The position numbers were made by a program, and so were the translations under genes. The notes under the pieces were generated by a model. It was given only the letters and a program-made list of their open reading frames with translations, was not told the DNA's origin and made no database searches. Below are positions 18,411 to 26,792 of a stretch of 51,814 nucleotides of DNA, in pieces. The number at the start of each line of letters is the position of its first letter. Position 1 is the stretch's first letter. Origin of the DNA: Candidatus Kuenenia stuttgartensis (lineage in GTDB: Bacteria; Planctomycetota; JAKEIC01; DYIT01); the NCBI GenBank assembly GCA_020723505.1, contig DYIT01000010.1, forward strand, positions 15,089 through 66,902, written 5' to 3'.

Positions 18411-19925
18411 TCACTTGCTCTCGGTGGATGCCTCGGCCTGGATTTCCTCGATGGACCTCGCCTTGAATGGGGCGCCGAGGCCCGAGGCGTCCTTCCAATA
18501 TATAACAACCGGCGGCTTTTGCACACGGTCAAGGACGGCAATGGCCCTGCACACGACCCTCGAAGGCGCGATGACGCCGACGGACTGGGCCATGAACTGC
18601 CCGGAGCGCACGGTTATGAACGGGGCCAGGAGCTGGAACTTGAGCGCGTCGCCCTCCAGGGCGTCCAGAACCCATGCGATGCCCGAAAGGTCGCTGTCCT
18701 CCTTGGATCGGAATTCGACGATTTTGTCCACGTCGCCGTCCGCGAAGCCCTGCAGGGTTCGCGTTATGGCCGCCAGCACCTCCCTGCGGGCGGTGTTGAC
18801 GTTGACCATCCCTTCGATTCTCTGGTCGTCCGTCACCGTGACGTAATCGGCGGCCTTCCTGAATTCCTCGGGAGCCAGCGTCGTCACGGGCGAGAGCAGG
18901 TTCGCGGCCGAAACGAACCGGAAGTTCGAATTCGCCCTCTTCATGAGCCTGCGGTAGTTCAGGACCTCGGCGGCGACGGACGACGCCCGGCCCGACCCGA
19001 TTACCGGTCCGAGGACTTCCCCGAAGTCCGATGCCATCTTCCCCTCGTCCTCGGCGTTGATGTTCACCCTGGGCTTGCCGTCCTGGGAGACGTTCTGCTC
19101 GTAGGAATAGACGGTCACGAAGTCGAGGAGCCCTCCGTCGAGCACGCCGTCCGAATCATCGTCCGGGTAGGTGACGTTCCCGTCGTTCTCGTTGGCGTCC
19201 AGCACTCCGTTGCGGTTGGCGTCCTCGCCGTAGAGGATTGCGGAGGTCATGCCCTTGACGAACATCAGCTCCTCCACGGTGTCGAAGGGGGCGTTCTTGC
19301 ATGCATAGGGCGGCTCGAGGCCCTGGTAGTAGTCGCTCTCCGCGCCGTTCTGCGTCGCGTCGTCCTCGTCTCTCCAATCGACGATTGCCGCGGCTATTTC
19401 CTCCGACATTCCCGGGAGTTCCTTCAGCACTTCCGGAGGGGCGGAGTTCAGGTTTATCTTCCCGTTCTCGTCCGCGAGGCCGTAGGCGATTTCCGCCTGG
19501 TCGTCGAGATTGTTGTAGATGAGCGAGAAATACCCGTCGTCCCCGAGCACGTGCTCCCTGAAGTCCGATTCGCTGCTCTTCCACGCGTCCTGGGCCGTGT
19601 CGTAGGCCGTCTCGTCCGCGGCGAGGATTGCGGTCGCCCTGGCGATTCCGGACTTGCACATCTCCATGGCCCTCATCCTGTCCGCGTAGCCTGCGGCGAC
19701 CCTGACCTCGATGCGCTCGTTCCTGAGGAAGGAGAGGACCATCATCGAGAGGATGGCCATCAGCCAGAGGGCCAGGAGAAGCACAACGCCGGGGCGCCGG
19801 CGCCCGGGCGTGAATCCGGAGTCCATGGCCCGGAGCGCGGGATTCCCGCTGATTGCGCTCCGCGGTGCGCCGGCCCGGCCTGCTGCGCCGCCCGGTTTGC
19901 GTCCGTATTCCAGTCCCGCCGTCAT
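18411..19925 (-). CDS. gspK: GspK-like minor pseudopilin (tip protein)
   Basis: 504 residues. A 46-residue leader is followed by the prepilin-type helix G^VVLLLALWLMAILSM; as usual for GspK, Glu at +5 is absent. The family body follows, with the helix-hairpin-helix-like run LNSAPPEVLKELPGMSEE and the INLNSA motif. A Ca-binding-like Asp-rich loop (DANRNGVLDANEND, then DDDSDGVLDGG) lies near 220-250. In the family GspK caps the pseudopilus with GspI and GspJ. The start overlaps the gspJ stop by four bases. Confidence 0.88.
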   Translation of the reverse strand: MTAGLEYGRKPGGAAGRAGAPRSAISGNPALRAMDSGFTPGRRRPGVVLLLALWLMAILSMMVLSFLRNERIEVRVAAGYADRMRAMEMCKSGIARATAILAADETAYDTAQDAWKSSESDFREHVLGDDGYFSLIYNNLDDQAEIAYGLADENGKINLNSAPPEVLKELPGMSEEIAAAIVDWRDEDDATQNGAESDYYQGLEPPYACKNAPFDTVEELMFVKGMTSAILYGEDANRNGVLDANENDGNVTYPDDDSDGVLDGGLLDFVTVYSYEQNVSQDGKPRVNINAEDEGKMASDFGEVLGPVIGSGRASSVAAEVLNYRRLMKRANSNFRFVSAANLLSPVTTLAPEEFRKAADYVTVTDDQRIEGMVNVNTARREVLAAITRTLQGFADGDVDKIVEFRSKEDSDLSGIAWVLDALEGDALKFQLLAPFITVRSGQFMAQSVGVIAPSRVVCRAIAVLDRVQKPPVVIYWKDASGLGAPFKARSIEEIQAEASTESK

Positions 19926-20821
19926 TTCACCGTCCCCGAGACCGGCGCTTGCGCACCGGTCTTGTTCTGAGGCCTGGCGACGGGCACGAGCGTCATGCGG
20001 AAAACCTCGGTCTCCACTGGCTTGCCGTCGGCGTCGTACAGCGAAACGGCCCCGTCAACCTTCTCGACGAGACCGATGACGACCGTGGCTTCAATCGCCT
20101 CGGGGAAGGTCCCGCTCTCCGCTGAATCCCATTCGTCCTTCCATTCCGATCCGTCGAAATACCTGAAGTTGAGGCCCACTGCCTCGAAGGCGAGGTCCTC
20201 GGACTTCCATGCGGGCGTATCGTCGAAAAGCGTGCAGGTCAGGCATCTCTTGGTTTTCCGTACGATTCCCGCCAGGTCATCGGTTCCAAGGCCCCATTCG
20301 ACGAGCATGAGGTCGGACTCAATCGTCCTGTCGGCGGCCTCGTAGTCCACTTCGGAGGACGATTTCACGAGCGGAAACGCGGAATTGGCCAGGAACGACA
20401 CCGAGTCGGCGGGGAATTCCGACGTCTCGTCGTTCTTCCCGTACAGCCCGGCGTTGAAGGGGCCCGGCTCCTGAACGATGCACTCGAGGTCCCGCCTGAC
20501 GGCGTCCAGCACCGCTCTGCCTATTTGGTTCAGCCGCGCGGATTCCTCGGCCCGCCTCTGCGCCATGCGGCCGGCGAAGAGGGACTGGTAGAGGCCGCCC
20601 GCCAGTATCGCGGTCATGAGCAGGGCGAGGAGCAGCTCGATGAGCGTGAACCCGCGGCTGCCCGGACGCGGCCCCGAAGCCCGCCCGGGGAACAGGGCTG
20701 CGAACGGCGCTGCATTCGCGATGCGGCCCCGGCTCCGGGCGGGATTGCCGGAGCATGCCCCGGCCCGTTCCCGCGCTTCCGGTTCAGTTCCCCGTCGATG
20801 TCCCGGCGGACGATTCTTCAT
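19922..20821 (-). CDS. gspJ: GspJ-like minor pseudopilin with long leader
   Basis: 299 residues from ATG 20821 (weak GGAAG upstream). The prepilin cleavage motif G^FTLIELLLA lies 57 residues in, so the leader is very long for a pseudopilin; it is rich in Arg, Pro and Gly. The body has the GspJ pattern ARLNQIGRAVLDAVRRDLE and a CLTC cysteine pair. The start overlaps the end of gspI by 38 bases. A shorter leader from an internal alternative start is possible, but I see no better ribosome site. Confidence 0.85.
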   Translation of the reverse strand: MKNRPPGHRRGTEPEARERAGACSGNPARSRGRIANAAPFAALFPGRASGPRPGSRGFTLIELLLALLMTAILAGGLYQSLFAGRMAQRRAEESARLNQIGRAVLDAVRRDLECIVQEPGPFNAGLYGKNDETSEFPADSVSFLANSAFPLVKSSSEVDYEAADRTIESDLMLVEWGLGTDDLAGIVRKTKRCLTCTLFDDTPAWKSEDLAFEAVGLNFRYFDGSEWKDEWDSAESGTFPEAIEATVVIGLVEKVDGAVSLYDADGKPVETEVFRMTLVPVARPQNKTGAQAPVSGTVK

Positions 20822-21230
20822 CTTCCGACTGCTTGTAGAAATACCGGACGAACTCGAAGCCCCTCGGAACGCCGCCGTCGATTGCATCGGACCATTCGAT
20901 TGTGATGGTCGCCTTGTAGAGGTCGGCCATCCCGGCGTCCTCGAGCAGGCACCTCCAGCGGAAGCCCTCGGAATCCATCACCGCGCCCTGCGGGAGGTCG
21001 GGGCTGTTCGCGAATTCGCCCTCGGTCTGGGTCAGGATGTCAATCTGCCCGGTCTCCATCATGCAGACGAGCTCGCCGGCGAGAAGCGCGGCCCTCGTCT
21101 TCCTCTCGGTCACGGCCGCGGCCTTCGTGCCCGCGGCGAACCCCTGCGAAATCACGGTTATGGCCATCCCCACGACCACGACCGCGATCATGACTTCCAT
21201 CAGCGTGAATCCGGCGCCGCCTCTTCTCAT
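20784..21230 (-). CDS. gspI: GspI-like minor pseudopilin
   Basis: 148 residues. Short leader and prepilin motif G^FTLMEVMIAVVVVGMAI (Glu at +5), then the GspI body (ALLAGELVCMME). The start ATG overlaps the preceding pseudopilin stop by four bases (ATGA), which implies coupled translation. Acts with GspJ and GspK at the pseudopilus tip. Confidence 0.88.
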   Translation of the reverse strand: MRRGGAGFTLMEVMIAVVVVGMAITVISQGFAAGTKAAAVTERKTRAALLAGELVCMMETGQIDILTQTEGEFANSPDLPQGAVMDSEGFRWRCLLEDAGMADLYKATITIEWSDAIDGGVPRGFEFVRYFYKQSEDEESSAGTSTGN

Positions 21231-21874
21231 TCCGACGACTCCGAAAGCGCGGACCAGCTGGCCGCCAGTTCATCGCCTTCCACGATGCGCGAGAGCCCCG
21301 TAAGCGCCCTTATGCTCAGCCCGACGCTCTCCTCCTCGTCCCCCTCGACGGAAAGCACCAGGACCATGTCGGCGCCGGCGGTCCCGTCGGGCCTGAACTC
21401 GGCGCAATAAATCCCCGAGTCCGCGGCCGCGGCACCGCTCGCCGCGATGTCCCTGAAGAATAGCGTGTCGTGCAGCCTGTGCTTCCTCCCCCAGGCGCCC
21501 TCGGCCTCCTCGAACGTCCCCGGAGCCTCGAACGGGTCCGCCTCCCACTCAATCCAGAATTCGCCAATCGACGGGTCGATGGCAATCCTGTGCTTGATTC
21601 CCTTGATGACCGCCTCGCTCCTCGCATACCTCGCCGAGGCGAAGAGGTCCCGCATGCCGCTCTGCAGCCTCTGCCCGGGCATCGCCCGCACGAACGATGG
21701 GACCGCCATTCCCGCGACGACGGATATGATGAGCAGCACGACGATGAGCTCCATCATCGCGAAGCCCGAGGGCTTTGGCCCGGAAAGCCGGGCGGGGGTC
21801 AAAGCCCCTCCTCCCGCTTCGCGGGCGGAAGGGAGGAGAGCCGCAGACTTTGGCCGTTGCGGGGCTGAAATCAT
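21227..21874 (-). CDS. gspH: GspH-like minor pseudopilin with long leader
   Basis: 215 residues. The prepilin motif G37^FAMMELIVVLLIISVV (Glu at +5) follows an unusually long 36-residue leader. The segment DLFASARYARSEAVIKG is the hallmark of the GspH/FimT family. The start ATG is one base past the gspG stop, so a translation-coupled unit is likely. The long leader includes PARLSGPKPSG. An internal start nearer the motif was looked for, but no good candidate with a ribosome site was found. Confidence 0.85.
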   Translation of the reverse strand: MISAPQRPKSAALLPSAREAGGGALTPARLSGPKPSGFAMMELIVVLLIISVVAGMAVPSFVRAMPGQRLQSGMRDLFASARYARSEAVIKGIKHRIAIDPSIGEFWIEWEADPFEAPGTFEEAEGAWGRKHRLHDTLFFRDIAASGAAAADSGIYCAEFRPDGTAGADMVLVLSVEGDEEESVGLSIRALTGLSRIVEGDELAASWSALSESSE

Positions 21875-21875
21875 C

Positions 21876-22316
21876 TTATTCCACGCCCTCCCCCCAGTTG
21901 GACAGGTCGTCGCCGCCGCCGTCCTGCCCGTCGGGTCCCATCGACCAGAGGTCGAAGGAGGACTTGTTGTGCGTTCCCGGGTAGAGGTACTTGTACTCGT
22001 TGCCCCAGGGATCGGCCGGCACTCCCTTCTTCAGGTACGGGCCTTTCCATTTCTTCGGCTCCGGAGGAGTGGTCGGCTTCTCCACGAGCGCCCTTATCCC
22101 CTGCTCGGCCGTCGGGTACTTGTCGAGATTGTCGAGCGCATAGATGTCGAGCTGGGTTTCAATCGTCGAAATGTCGGCCTTGGCCGCCGCGATTCTGGCT
22201 TCCTCGGACCTCCCGGTGAACTTGGGCACCACGATTGCGGCCAGCGTCGCGATGATGATGATGACGAGAAGCAGCTCGACCAGCGTGAACCCCGTGTCAT
22301 GCCTCTTGAAGACCAC
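21876..22316 (-). CDS. gspG: Major pseudopilin GspG
   Basis: 146 residues from GTG 22316, which has GGAGGA seven bases upstream. A TTG further upstream lies within that ribosome site and is unlikely. Nine-residue leader and motif G^FTLVELLLVIIIIATL, then the GspG core: KADISTIETQLDIYALDN, YPTAEQGIRALV, and the C-terminal PWGNEYKYLYPG loop with the Asp-rich DGQDGGGDD Ca site. It builds the pseudopilus shaft that pushes cargo through GspD. Confidence 0.95.
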   Translation of the reverse strand: MVFKRHDTGFTLVELLLVIIIIATLAAIVVPKFTGRSEEARIAAAKADISTIETQLDIYALDNLDKYPTAEQGIRALVEKPTTPPEPKKWKGPYLKKGVPADPWGNEYKYLYPGTHNKSSFDLWSMGPDGQDGGGDDLSNWGEGVE

Positions 22317-22365
22317 TTGCAATTCCTCCAAACGCGCGGAACCGCCCCTGAAGCGCGGGCGTTTC

Positions 22366-23577
22366 TCATTTGACTATGGACTGAAGGGTGAACACGGGCA
22401 GAAGCATGGAAATGACGATGGCTCCCACGACTCCGCCCATGAAAATCAGCATTAGCGGTTCCATGAGCGAAACGAGGACCTTCACCGCCCTGTCCACCTG
22501 CCTGTCGTAATTGTCCGCAATTTTCACGAGGACATCTTCCATGCTTCCCGTCTCCTCGCCAACGGCAATCATGTCGACGACAATCCTGGGGAATTCGGGA
22601 TACCCCCTCAGGGGCTCGGCGAGCCTTTTCCCCTCCTTCACCTGGCCGTACGCCTCCTCGATGTGGAGTCCGAACCACCTGTTGCCCACCGCCTTCCGCG
22701 TTATCTCTATGGCGTCCAGGATGGAGACGCCGCTCTTGAGGAGCGTGCCGAGAATCCTGGCGAAGCGGGCAATCGCGGCTTTCTGGAACACGGGGCCCAC
22801 GGCCGGAATCTTCAGCTTGACGCGGTCGAACGCGAGCTTGCCGGAGTCGGTGCCCAGCACCCTGTACCCGATGAACCCCAGCACCACGAGCGCCGCGAGC
22901 AGGAATATCCCGTAGGACTGCATGAAGTTCGATACCCCGATGAGCACGAGCGTCGGCCAGGGGAGCGCCCCGCCCATGTCCGAGAAAATCTGCGTGAACC
23001 TCGGAATGAAGAACACGAGCAGGAAGACGACGGTCGCCGTGCCGAGGACCGATAGGAGTATGGGGTAGGCCATCGCCGCTCGGACCCTGCTCTTGAGCTC
23101 CTGAATCTGCTCGCTGAAGGATGCCACCCTCTCGAGCGACTCCTCGATGAATCCGCCGGCCTCCCCGGCCTCGACCATGCTCACGAACAGCTCGTTGAAG
23201 CACCTCGGGAACTTCTCCATGGCCTGGCTGAGGGGCGTGCCGGATGCGACGTCGGCTCGCAGGTTGTCCAGGATTCGCCCGAATTCCGATTCGGGCGTCT
23301 GCCTTGCAAGCGCGTCCAGCGCCTTGTTGAGCGTTATGCCGACCTTGAGAAGGTCGGCGAGCTGGCGGGCGAATGCCACGAGCTCGTCCGTTTTAACGCG
23401 GCCCCTGATGCCCGCGCGGACCGAGCGCCCGGCCGCGGCGGTCTTCTCCCTAATCTCGACCGGGAACAGGCCCCTGCGGTCGAGTATCTCCATCACCGCC
23501 CTTTCGCTGTCGGCTGTGATGACGTCGGCGACCAGCTCGCCGCCCGCGTTTCTCGCCTTGAATTCGTAGCTCGCCAT
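22366..23577 (-). CDS. gspF: Type II secretion inner-membrane protein GspF
   Basis: 403 residues from ATG 23577 with GGGGAG four bases upstream; a longer reading frame begins ten codons earlier without such a site. N-terminus ASYEFKARN is typical. Two T2SSF domains (about 65-190 and 270-395), each ending in membrane helices, carry the family motifs VASGTPLSQAMEKFP and RLAEPLRGYPEFP with GEETGSM. It is the polytopic platform protein next to GspE. Confidence 0.95.
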   Translation of the reverse strand: MASYEFKARNAGGELVADVITADSERAVMEILDRRGLFPVEIREKTAAAGRSVRAGIRGRVKTDELVAFARQLADLLKVGITLNKALDALARQTPESEFGRILDNLRADVASGTPLSQAMEKFPRCFNELFVSMVEAGEAGGFIEESLERVASFSEQIQELKSRVRAAMAYPILLSVLGTATVVFLLVFFIPRFTQIFSDMGGALPWPTLVLIGVSNFMQSYGIFLLAALVVLGFIGYRVLGTDSGKLAFDRVKLKIPAVGPVFQKAAIARFARILGTLLKSGVSILDAIEITRKAVGNRWFGLHIEEAYGQVKEGKRLAEPLRGYPEFPRIVVDMIAVGEETGSMEDVLVKIADNYDRQVDRAVKVLVSLMEPLMLIFMGGVVGAIVISMLLPVFTLQSIVK

Positions 23578-23619
23578 ATGTCTCCCCGCCCCGAACGGCG
23601 GATTCAATCCCGGAACAAA

Positions 23620-25347
23620 TTACCCGGCAGGGCGGTTCCCGGCTTTCGCGGCCGAGGGCTCGTCCTCCTTGGCCGTGGAGATTACCTCCTCGATTGTCGT
23701 CTTCCCTTCTCGGACCATCCTGATGCCGTCCTCCCGGAGGGAGATCATCCCTCCTCGGCGCGCCTCGTTGCGAACTACGTGAGAGGTGGGGTTCTTGTTG
23801 ATTAGGTCCCTCATCGAGTCGTCCACGCGGAATATCTCGAAGATGCCGCTGCGGCCCCTGAACCCCGTGAACCTGCACTCCTCGCAGCCCCTGCCCCGGA
23901 AAAGGGATTTCACAGGGCTCTCGTCCCTTCCCAGACGCAGGATGAATTCGATTTCCTTGGCCGAGGGCGCGTATTCCTCCCTGCAATGGGGGCAGATGGT
24001 CCTGACAAGCCTCTGCGCCATCATACCCTCGACAGTTGAGGAAATCAGGAACGGCTCGACGCCCATGTCCACGAGCCTGGTTATCGCCTGCGGGGCGTCG
24101 TTCGTGTGGAGAGTGCTGAGAACGAGGTGCCCTGTCAGGGCGGCCTGCACCGCGATTTGGGCGGTCTCCAGGTCGCGGATTTCGCCGACCATTATTATGT
24201 CGGGGTCGTGCCTGAGAATGGACCGCAAGCCGTGGGCGAAAGTGAGCCCGATTTTGGACCGCACGTGAATCTGGTTTATCCCCTCGAGCTGGTACTCGAC
24301 CGGGTCCTCGATGGTCACGATTTTGGTGTCGATTGAATTCAGCCGGTTGAGCGCGGCGTAGAGAGTCGTGGTCTTGCCGCTGCCCGTCGGCCCGGTCACG
24401 AGGAATATGCCGTGGGGCTGGGCAATGACCTCCTTGAAGACGGCGAAAGTGCCATCCGCCATCCCGAGATCCTCGAGGCTGAGAGCGATGGACTGCCTGT
24501 CGAGGAGCCTCATGACGATGCCCTCTCCGACGAGGGTGGGGATTACGGAAACCCTGACGTCGATGTTCCTTCCGCCGATCTTCAGCTTGATTCTGCCGTC
24601 CTGCGGGAGCCTGCGCTCGGCGATGTTGAGGTTCGCCATGATCTTCAGGCGCGAGATGATGGCCGACTGGAACTTGCTGAGCTGGGGCGGCATGGGCTGG
24701 CGGTGGAGCACCCCGTCTATTCTGTACCGCACGCGAAGATCGCCTTCGACCGGCTCGATGTGTATGTCGGACGCCCTGTCGGCGAGGGCTTCCTTTATTA
24801 TCTGGTTCACGAGCTTGATTAGGGCGGCATCCTCGACCAGCTCGAGGTCGCCCGTCTTGTCCTCCTCGTCCTTGAGGACCGTGAGCTCGTCCGCGGACTC
24901 CTCAATCATCTGGTCGACGGTATCCGCGCCCACGCCGAAGAGCTCGGTCATGGTTTTCTGGATGTCGCGCTCCCTGGCCAGCACGGGCTTTATGTCCACG
25001 CCCAGGATTGTCCGGAGATCATCGAGGGAGGAGAGGTTGAGCGGATCAGAGATGGCGACCGTGAGCGTGTTGTTCTCGCGCCTGAGCGGAAGGAAAGTCC
25101 TCGAATGCACAAGCTTCGACGGGATCTCCCGGAAAAGGTTCTTGTCGATTTCCACCCGGGAGAAGTCGATCACCGGAATCCTCGTCTGCTCGCTCAGCGC
25201 CTCGAGGACGTCCTCCTCCTTAAGGACGCCCATCCTGACCATGACGGCGCCGATGCGCTCGCCCGTGTCCTTCTGGATGCCGAGGGCTTTGTCGACGTCG
25301 GCGCGCGTCGCTTTGCCTTTCCTGACCAGTATCTCGCCAAGAAGCAT
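23620..25347 (-). CDS. gspE: Type II secretion ATPase GspE
   Basis: 575 residues from ATG 25347, chosen for GGAG five bases upstream; in-frame ATGs at 25398, 25407 and 25428 would add up to 27 residues. N-domain with two repeats LGEILVRKG...GIQ and RIGAVMVRMG...SEQ (GspE/MshE type). ATPase domain has Walker A GPTGSGKTT, Asp box, Walker B IIMVGEIRD and His box. The zinc-binding C-domain has four cysteines (CPHC and CEEC). It powers pseudopilus assembly at the membrane through GspL and GspF. First clear secretion gene of the operon. Confidence 0.95.
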   Translation of the reverse strand: MLLGEILVRKGKATRADVDKALGIQKDTGERIGAVMVRMGVLKEEDVLEALSEQTRIPVIDFSRVEIDKNLFREIPSKLVHSRTFLPLRRENNTLTVAISDPLNLSSLDDLRTILGVDIKPVLARERDIQKTMTELFGVGADTVDQMIEESADELTVLKDEEDKTGDLELVEDAALIKLVNQIIKEALADRASDIHIEPVEGDLRVRYRIDGVLHRQPMPPQLSKFQSAIISRLKIMANLNIAERRLPQDGRIKLKIGGRNIDVRVSVIPTLVGEGIVMRLLDRQSIALSLEDLGMADGTFAVFKEVIAQPHGIFLVTGPTGSGKTTTLYAALNRLNSIDTKIVTIEDPVEYQLEGINQIHVRSKIGLTFAHGLRSILRHDPDIIMVGEIRDLETAQIAVQAALTGHLVLSTLHTNDAPQAITRLVDMGVEPFLISSTVEGMMAQRLVRTICPHCREEYAPSAKEIEFILRLGRDESPVKSLFRGRGCEECRFTGFRGRSGIFEIFRVDDSMRDLINKNPTSHVVRNEARRGGMISLREDGIRMVREGKTTIEEVISTAKEDEPSAAKAGNRPAG

Positions 25348-25527
25348 GTAGTCTCCGATAATGGGCCCGGATGAGGGGGCTTCCCGGAGCGCCCTCATCC
25401 GGACCATTGAATTCCGCCTGGAAGTCATGGGCGCAGGTTGCGGAACCGGCTGAAACCCGCTTCAAAGGAAGCCGTCCGGAAACCCGGGTCCGCACGACCT
25501 TGAGGGAATCGAACCGGCGCCGCCTAG

Positions 25528-26586
25528 CTACTCGAGCACCCTGTGCATCACGAGCTTGGCTTCCTGCTCATAGGTGAGCAGTTCGCGAAGCTCGGCCTGC
25601 CTGGCCTTGATTGCCTTCTCGCCCTCTTCCTTCTTCGCCCTTATCCCGTCCAGCTTGGCCTTCACGTCGGCGGCGGCCGCGGCCTTTCCGATGAGCTCCC
25701 GAAGCTCCCCTGACGCCTTCTGGAAATCGGTCTGGACCTGTCCCTGGAGCTTGAGAATCTCCTCGATTTTCGGCTTAAGTATCTCCGCTTCCTCCGCGGG
25801 AAGGTTCAGGTCGCGCATGACCGCGTCGAGGCGCCATGCTCCGAATTCGCCCCGGCCCCTGTCGCCCCTGTCGCCCCGCTCCGGCCTCCTGCCGCTCAAC
25901 CAGCCGTCCACCTGCTCCTTGAACTCGGCGACGACTTTCTCGAACTCGGGAAGCTGATCCTCCCTGAGCTCCTTGCGGATTTTCTCCACGGCCTTGTCTA
26001 TCAGCTTGTCGACATCGGGCTTGAGCTCCTTCATGGCCTTCTGCCAGTCGAACCTGCCCTCTCCGCCGAAGGCGTTAGGGAGCTTCTCCATGAACTTCGA
26101 CATGGCTTCCTCGGTCATGCCCTGGATGATTTCCTCTATTTTCTTCGCCTGCTTTTCATCCAGGTTGAGGCGCTTCTTCCATTCTTCAAGCGTCCTGCTG
26201 AAGTTCATGTCGAACCCGAATCCTCCGCGGCCGCGGCCTCCCATGCCTCCCATCCCTCCCATGCCGCCCGGACCGCCGGCACCGCCGCCAAACCTCATGC
26301 CTCTGTTCCCCATGTCCTTGAATTCGTCGTATTTCTTTATTTGGTCGGGACTTAATATCTTCTTGATTTCCTCGTCCGTAGACTTCGTCATCTTGATTAG
26401 AGTGTCCTTTATCTTGGCCTGCTGCTCCGTGTTGAGCTCTAGCATCCCGGTCAGCGCCTGAAGCGTCATGCGCTCGCGGAATCCGAGTTCCTCCTTCTTT
26501 TCTCCTTCGCCTTCCTCGGCGAAAGCGACCGAAGCCGCGGCCATGCAGAAGACCAGTGCTCCAAGAACGACAAATGCCCTGCTCAT
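25528..26586 (-). CDS. Spy/LTXXQ-like periplasmic helical protein
   Basis: 352 residues from ATG 26586, preceded by a strong AAGGAGG site; an in-frame start 15 codons earlier lacks this. Signal peptide AFVVLGALVFCMAAASVAFA. The mature chain is almost wholly helical and charged, with LELNTEQQAKI and KILSPDQIKKYDEF, like the repeated LTxxQ units of Spy/CpxP-type proteins. A Gly/Met/Arg-rich run (GGAGGPGGMGGMGGMGGRG) splits it, and a second similar helical unit follows near 290-350. Spy is a periplasmic chaperone in E. coli; that function here is inference. It lies 180 bases ahead of gspE on the same strand, so it may be cotranscribed with the secretion genes. Confidence 0.8.
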   Translation of the reverse strand: MSRAFVVLGALVFCMAAASVAFAEEGEGEKKEELGFRERMTLQALTGMLELNTEQQAKIKDTLIKMTKSTDEEIKKILSPDQIKKYDEFKDMGNRGMRFGGGAGGPGGMGGMGGMGGRGRGGFGFDMNFSRTLEEWKKRLNLDEKQAKKIEEIIQGMTEEAMSKFMEKLPNAFGGEGRFDWQKAMKELKPDVDKLIDKAVEKIRKELREDQLPEFEKVVAEFKEQVDGWLSGRRPERGDRGDRGRGEFGAWRLDAVMRDLNLPAEEAEILKPKIEEILKLQGQVQTDFQKASGELRELIGKAAAAADVKAKLDGIRAKKEEGEKAIKARQAELRELLTYEQEAKLVMHRVLE

Positions 26587-26642
26587 CGCCACCTCCTTGT
26601 CCGATAAATACTGGAAAATCCTGACTACCATCGAGAGTCGCG

Positions 26643-26677
26643 CTTTTCAACAGAAAAGAGCCCGGAACACCCGGGCT
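26643..26677 (-). promoter_or_regulatory. Two leader hairpins upstream of the Spy-like gene, terminator-like
   Basis: Read on the minus strand: AGCCCGG-GTGTT-CCGGGCT (26677-26659) followed at once by CTTTTC, which itself starts a second hairpin CTTTTC-TGTT-GAAAAG (26658-26643). A GC stem followed by T residues resembles an intrinsic terminator or attenuator in the 5' leader of the minus-strand operon. It could also be unrelated to the gene 57 bases downstream. Confidence 0.45.
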
Positions 26678-26731
26678 GGACATGCATTACTACGCGCAGG
26701 ACCGGGAAATGTTGAGGAAAAATGTTCCCGC

Positions 26732-26761
26732 TTGACTTTCCCCGGATCAATGTGATATACT
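26732..26761 (+). promoter_or_regulatory. Probable sigma-70-type promoter for the HEAT lipoprotein gene
   Basis: TTGACT (26732-26737) and TATACT (26756-26761) with an 18-base spacer, 31 bases before the ATG at 26793. Both boxes match five of six consensus bases and the surroundings are AT-rich. Confidence 0.65.
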
Positions 26762-26792
26762 TTTTTCTCGCGAACGGTTGATGTAACTTTCG

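Noticed and set aside
17898-19970. Long plus-strand open frame (690 codons) opposite gspL/gspK
   Set aside because: It is antisense to two clear secretion genes, its product is Arg/Pro/Ala/Val-rich without domains, and long antisense frames are expected at this GC content.
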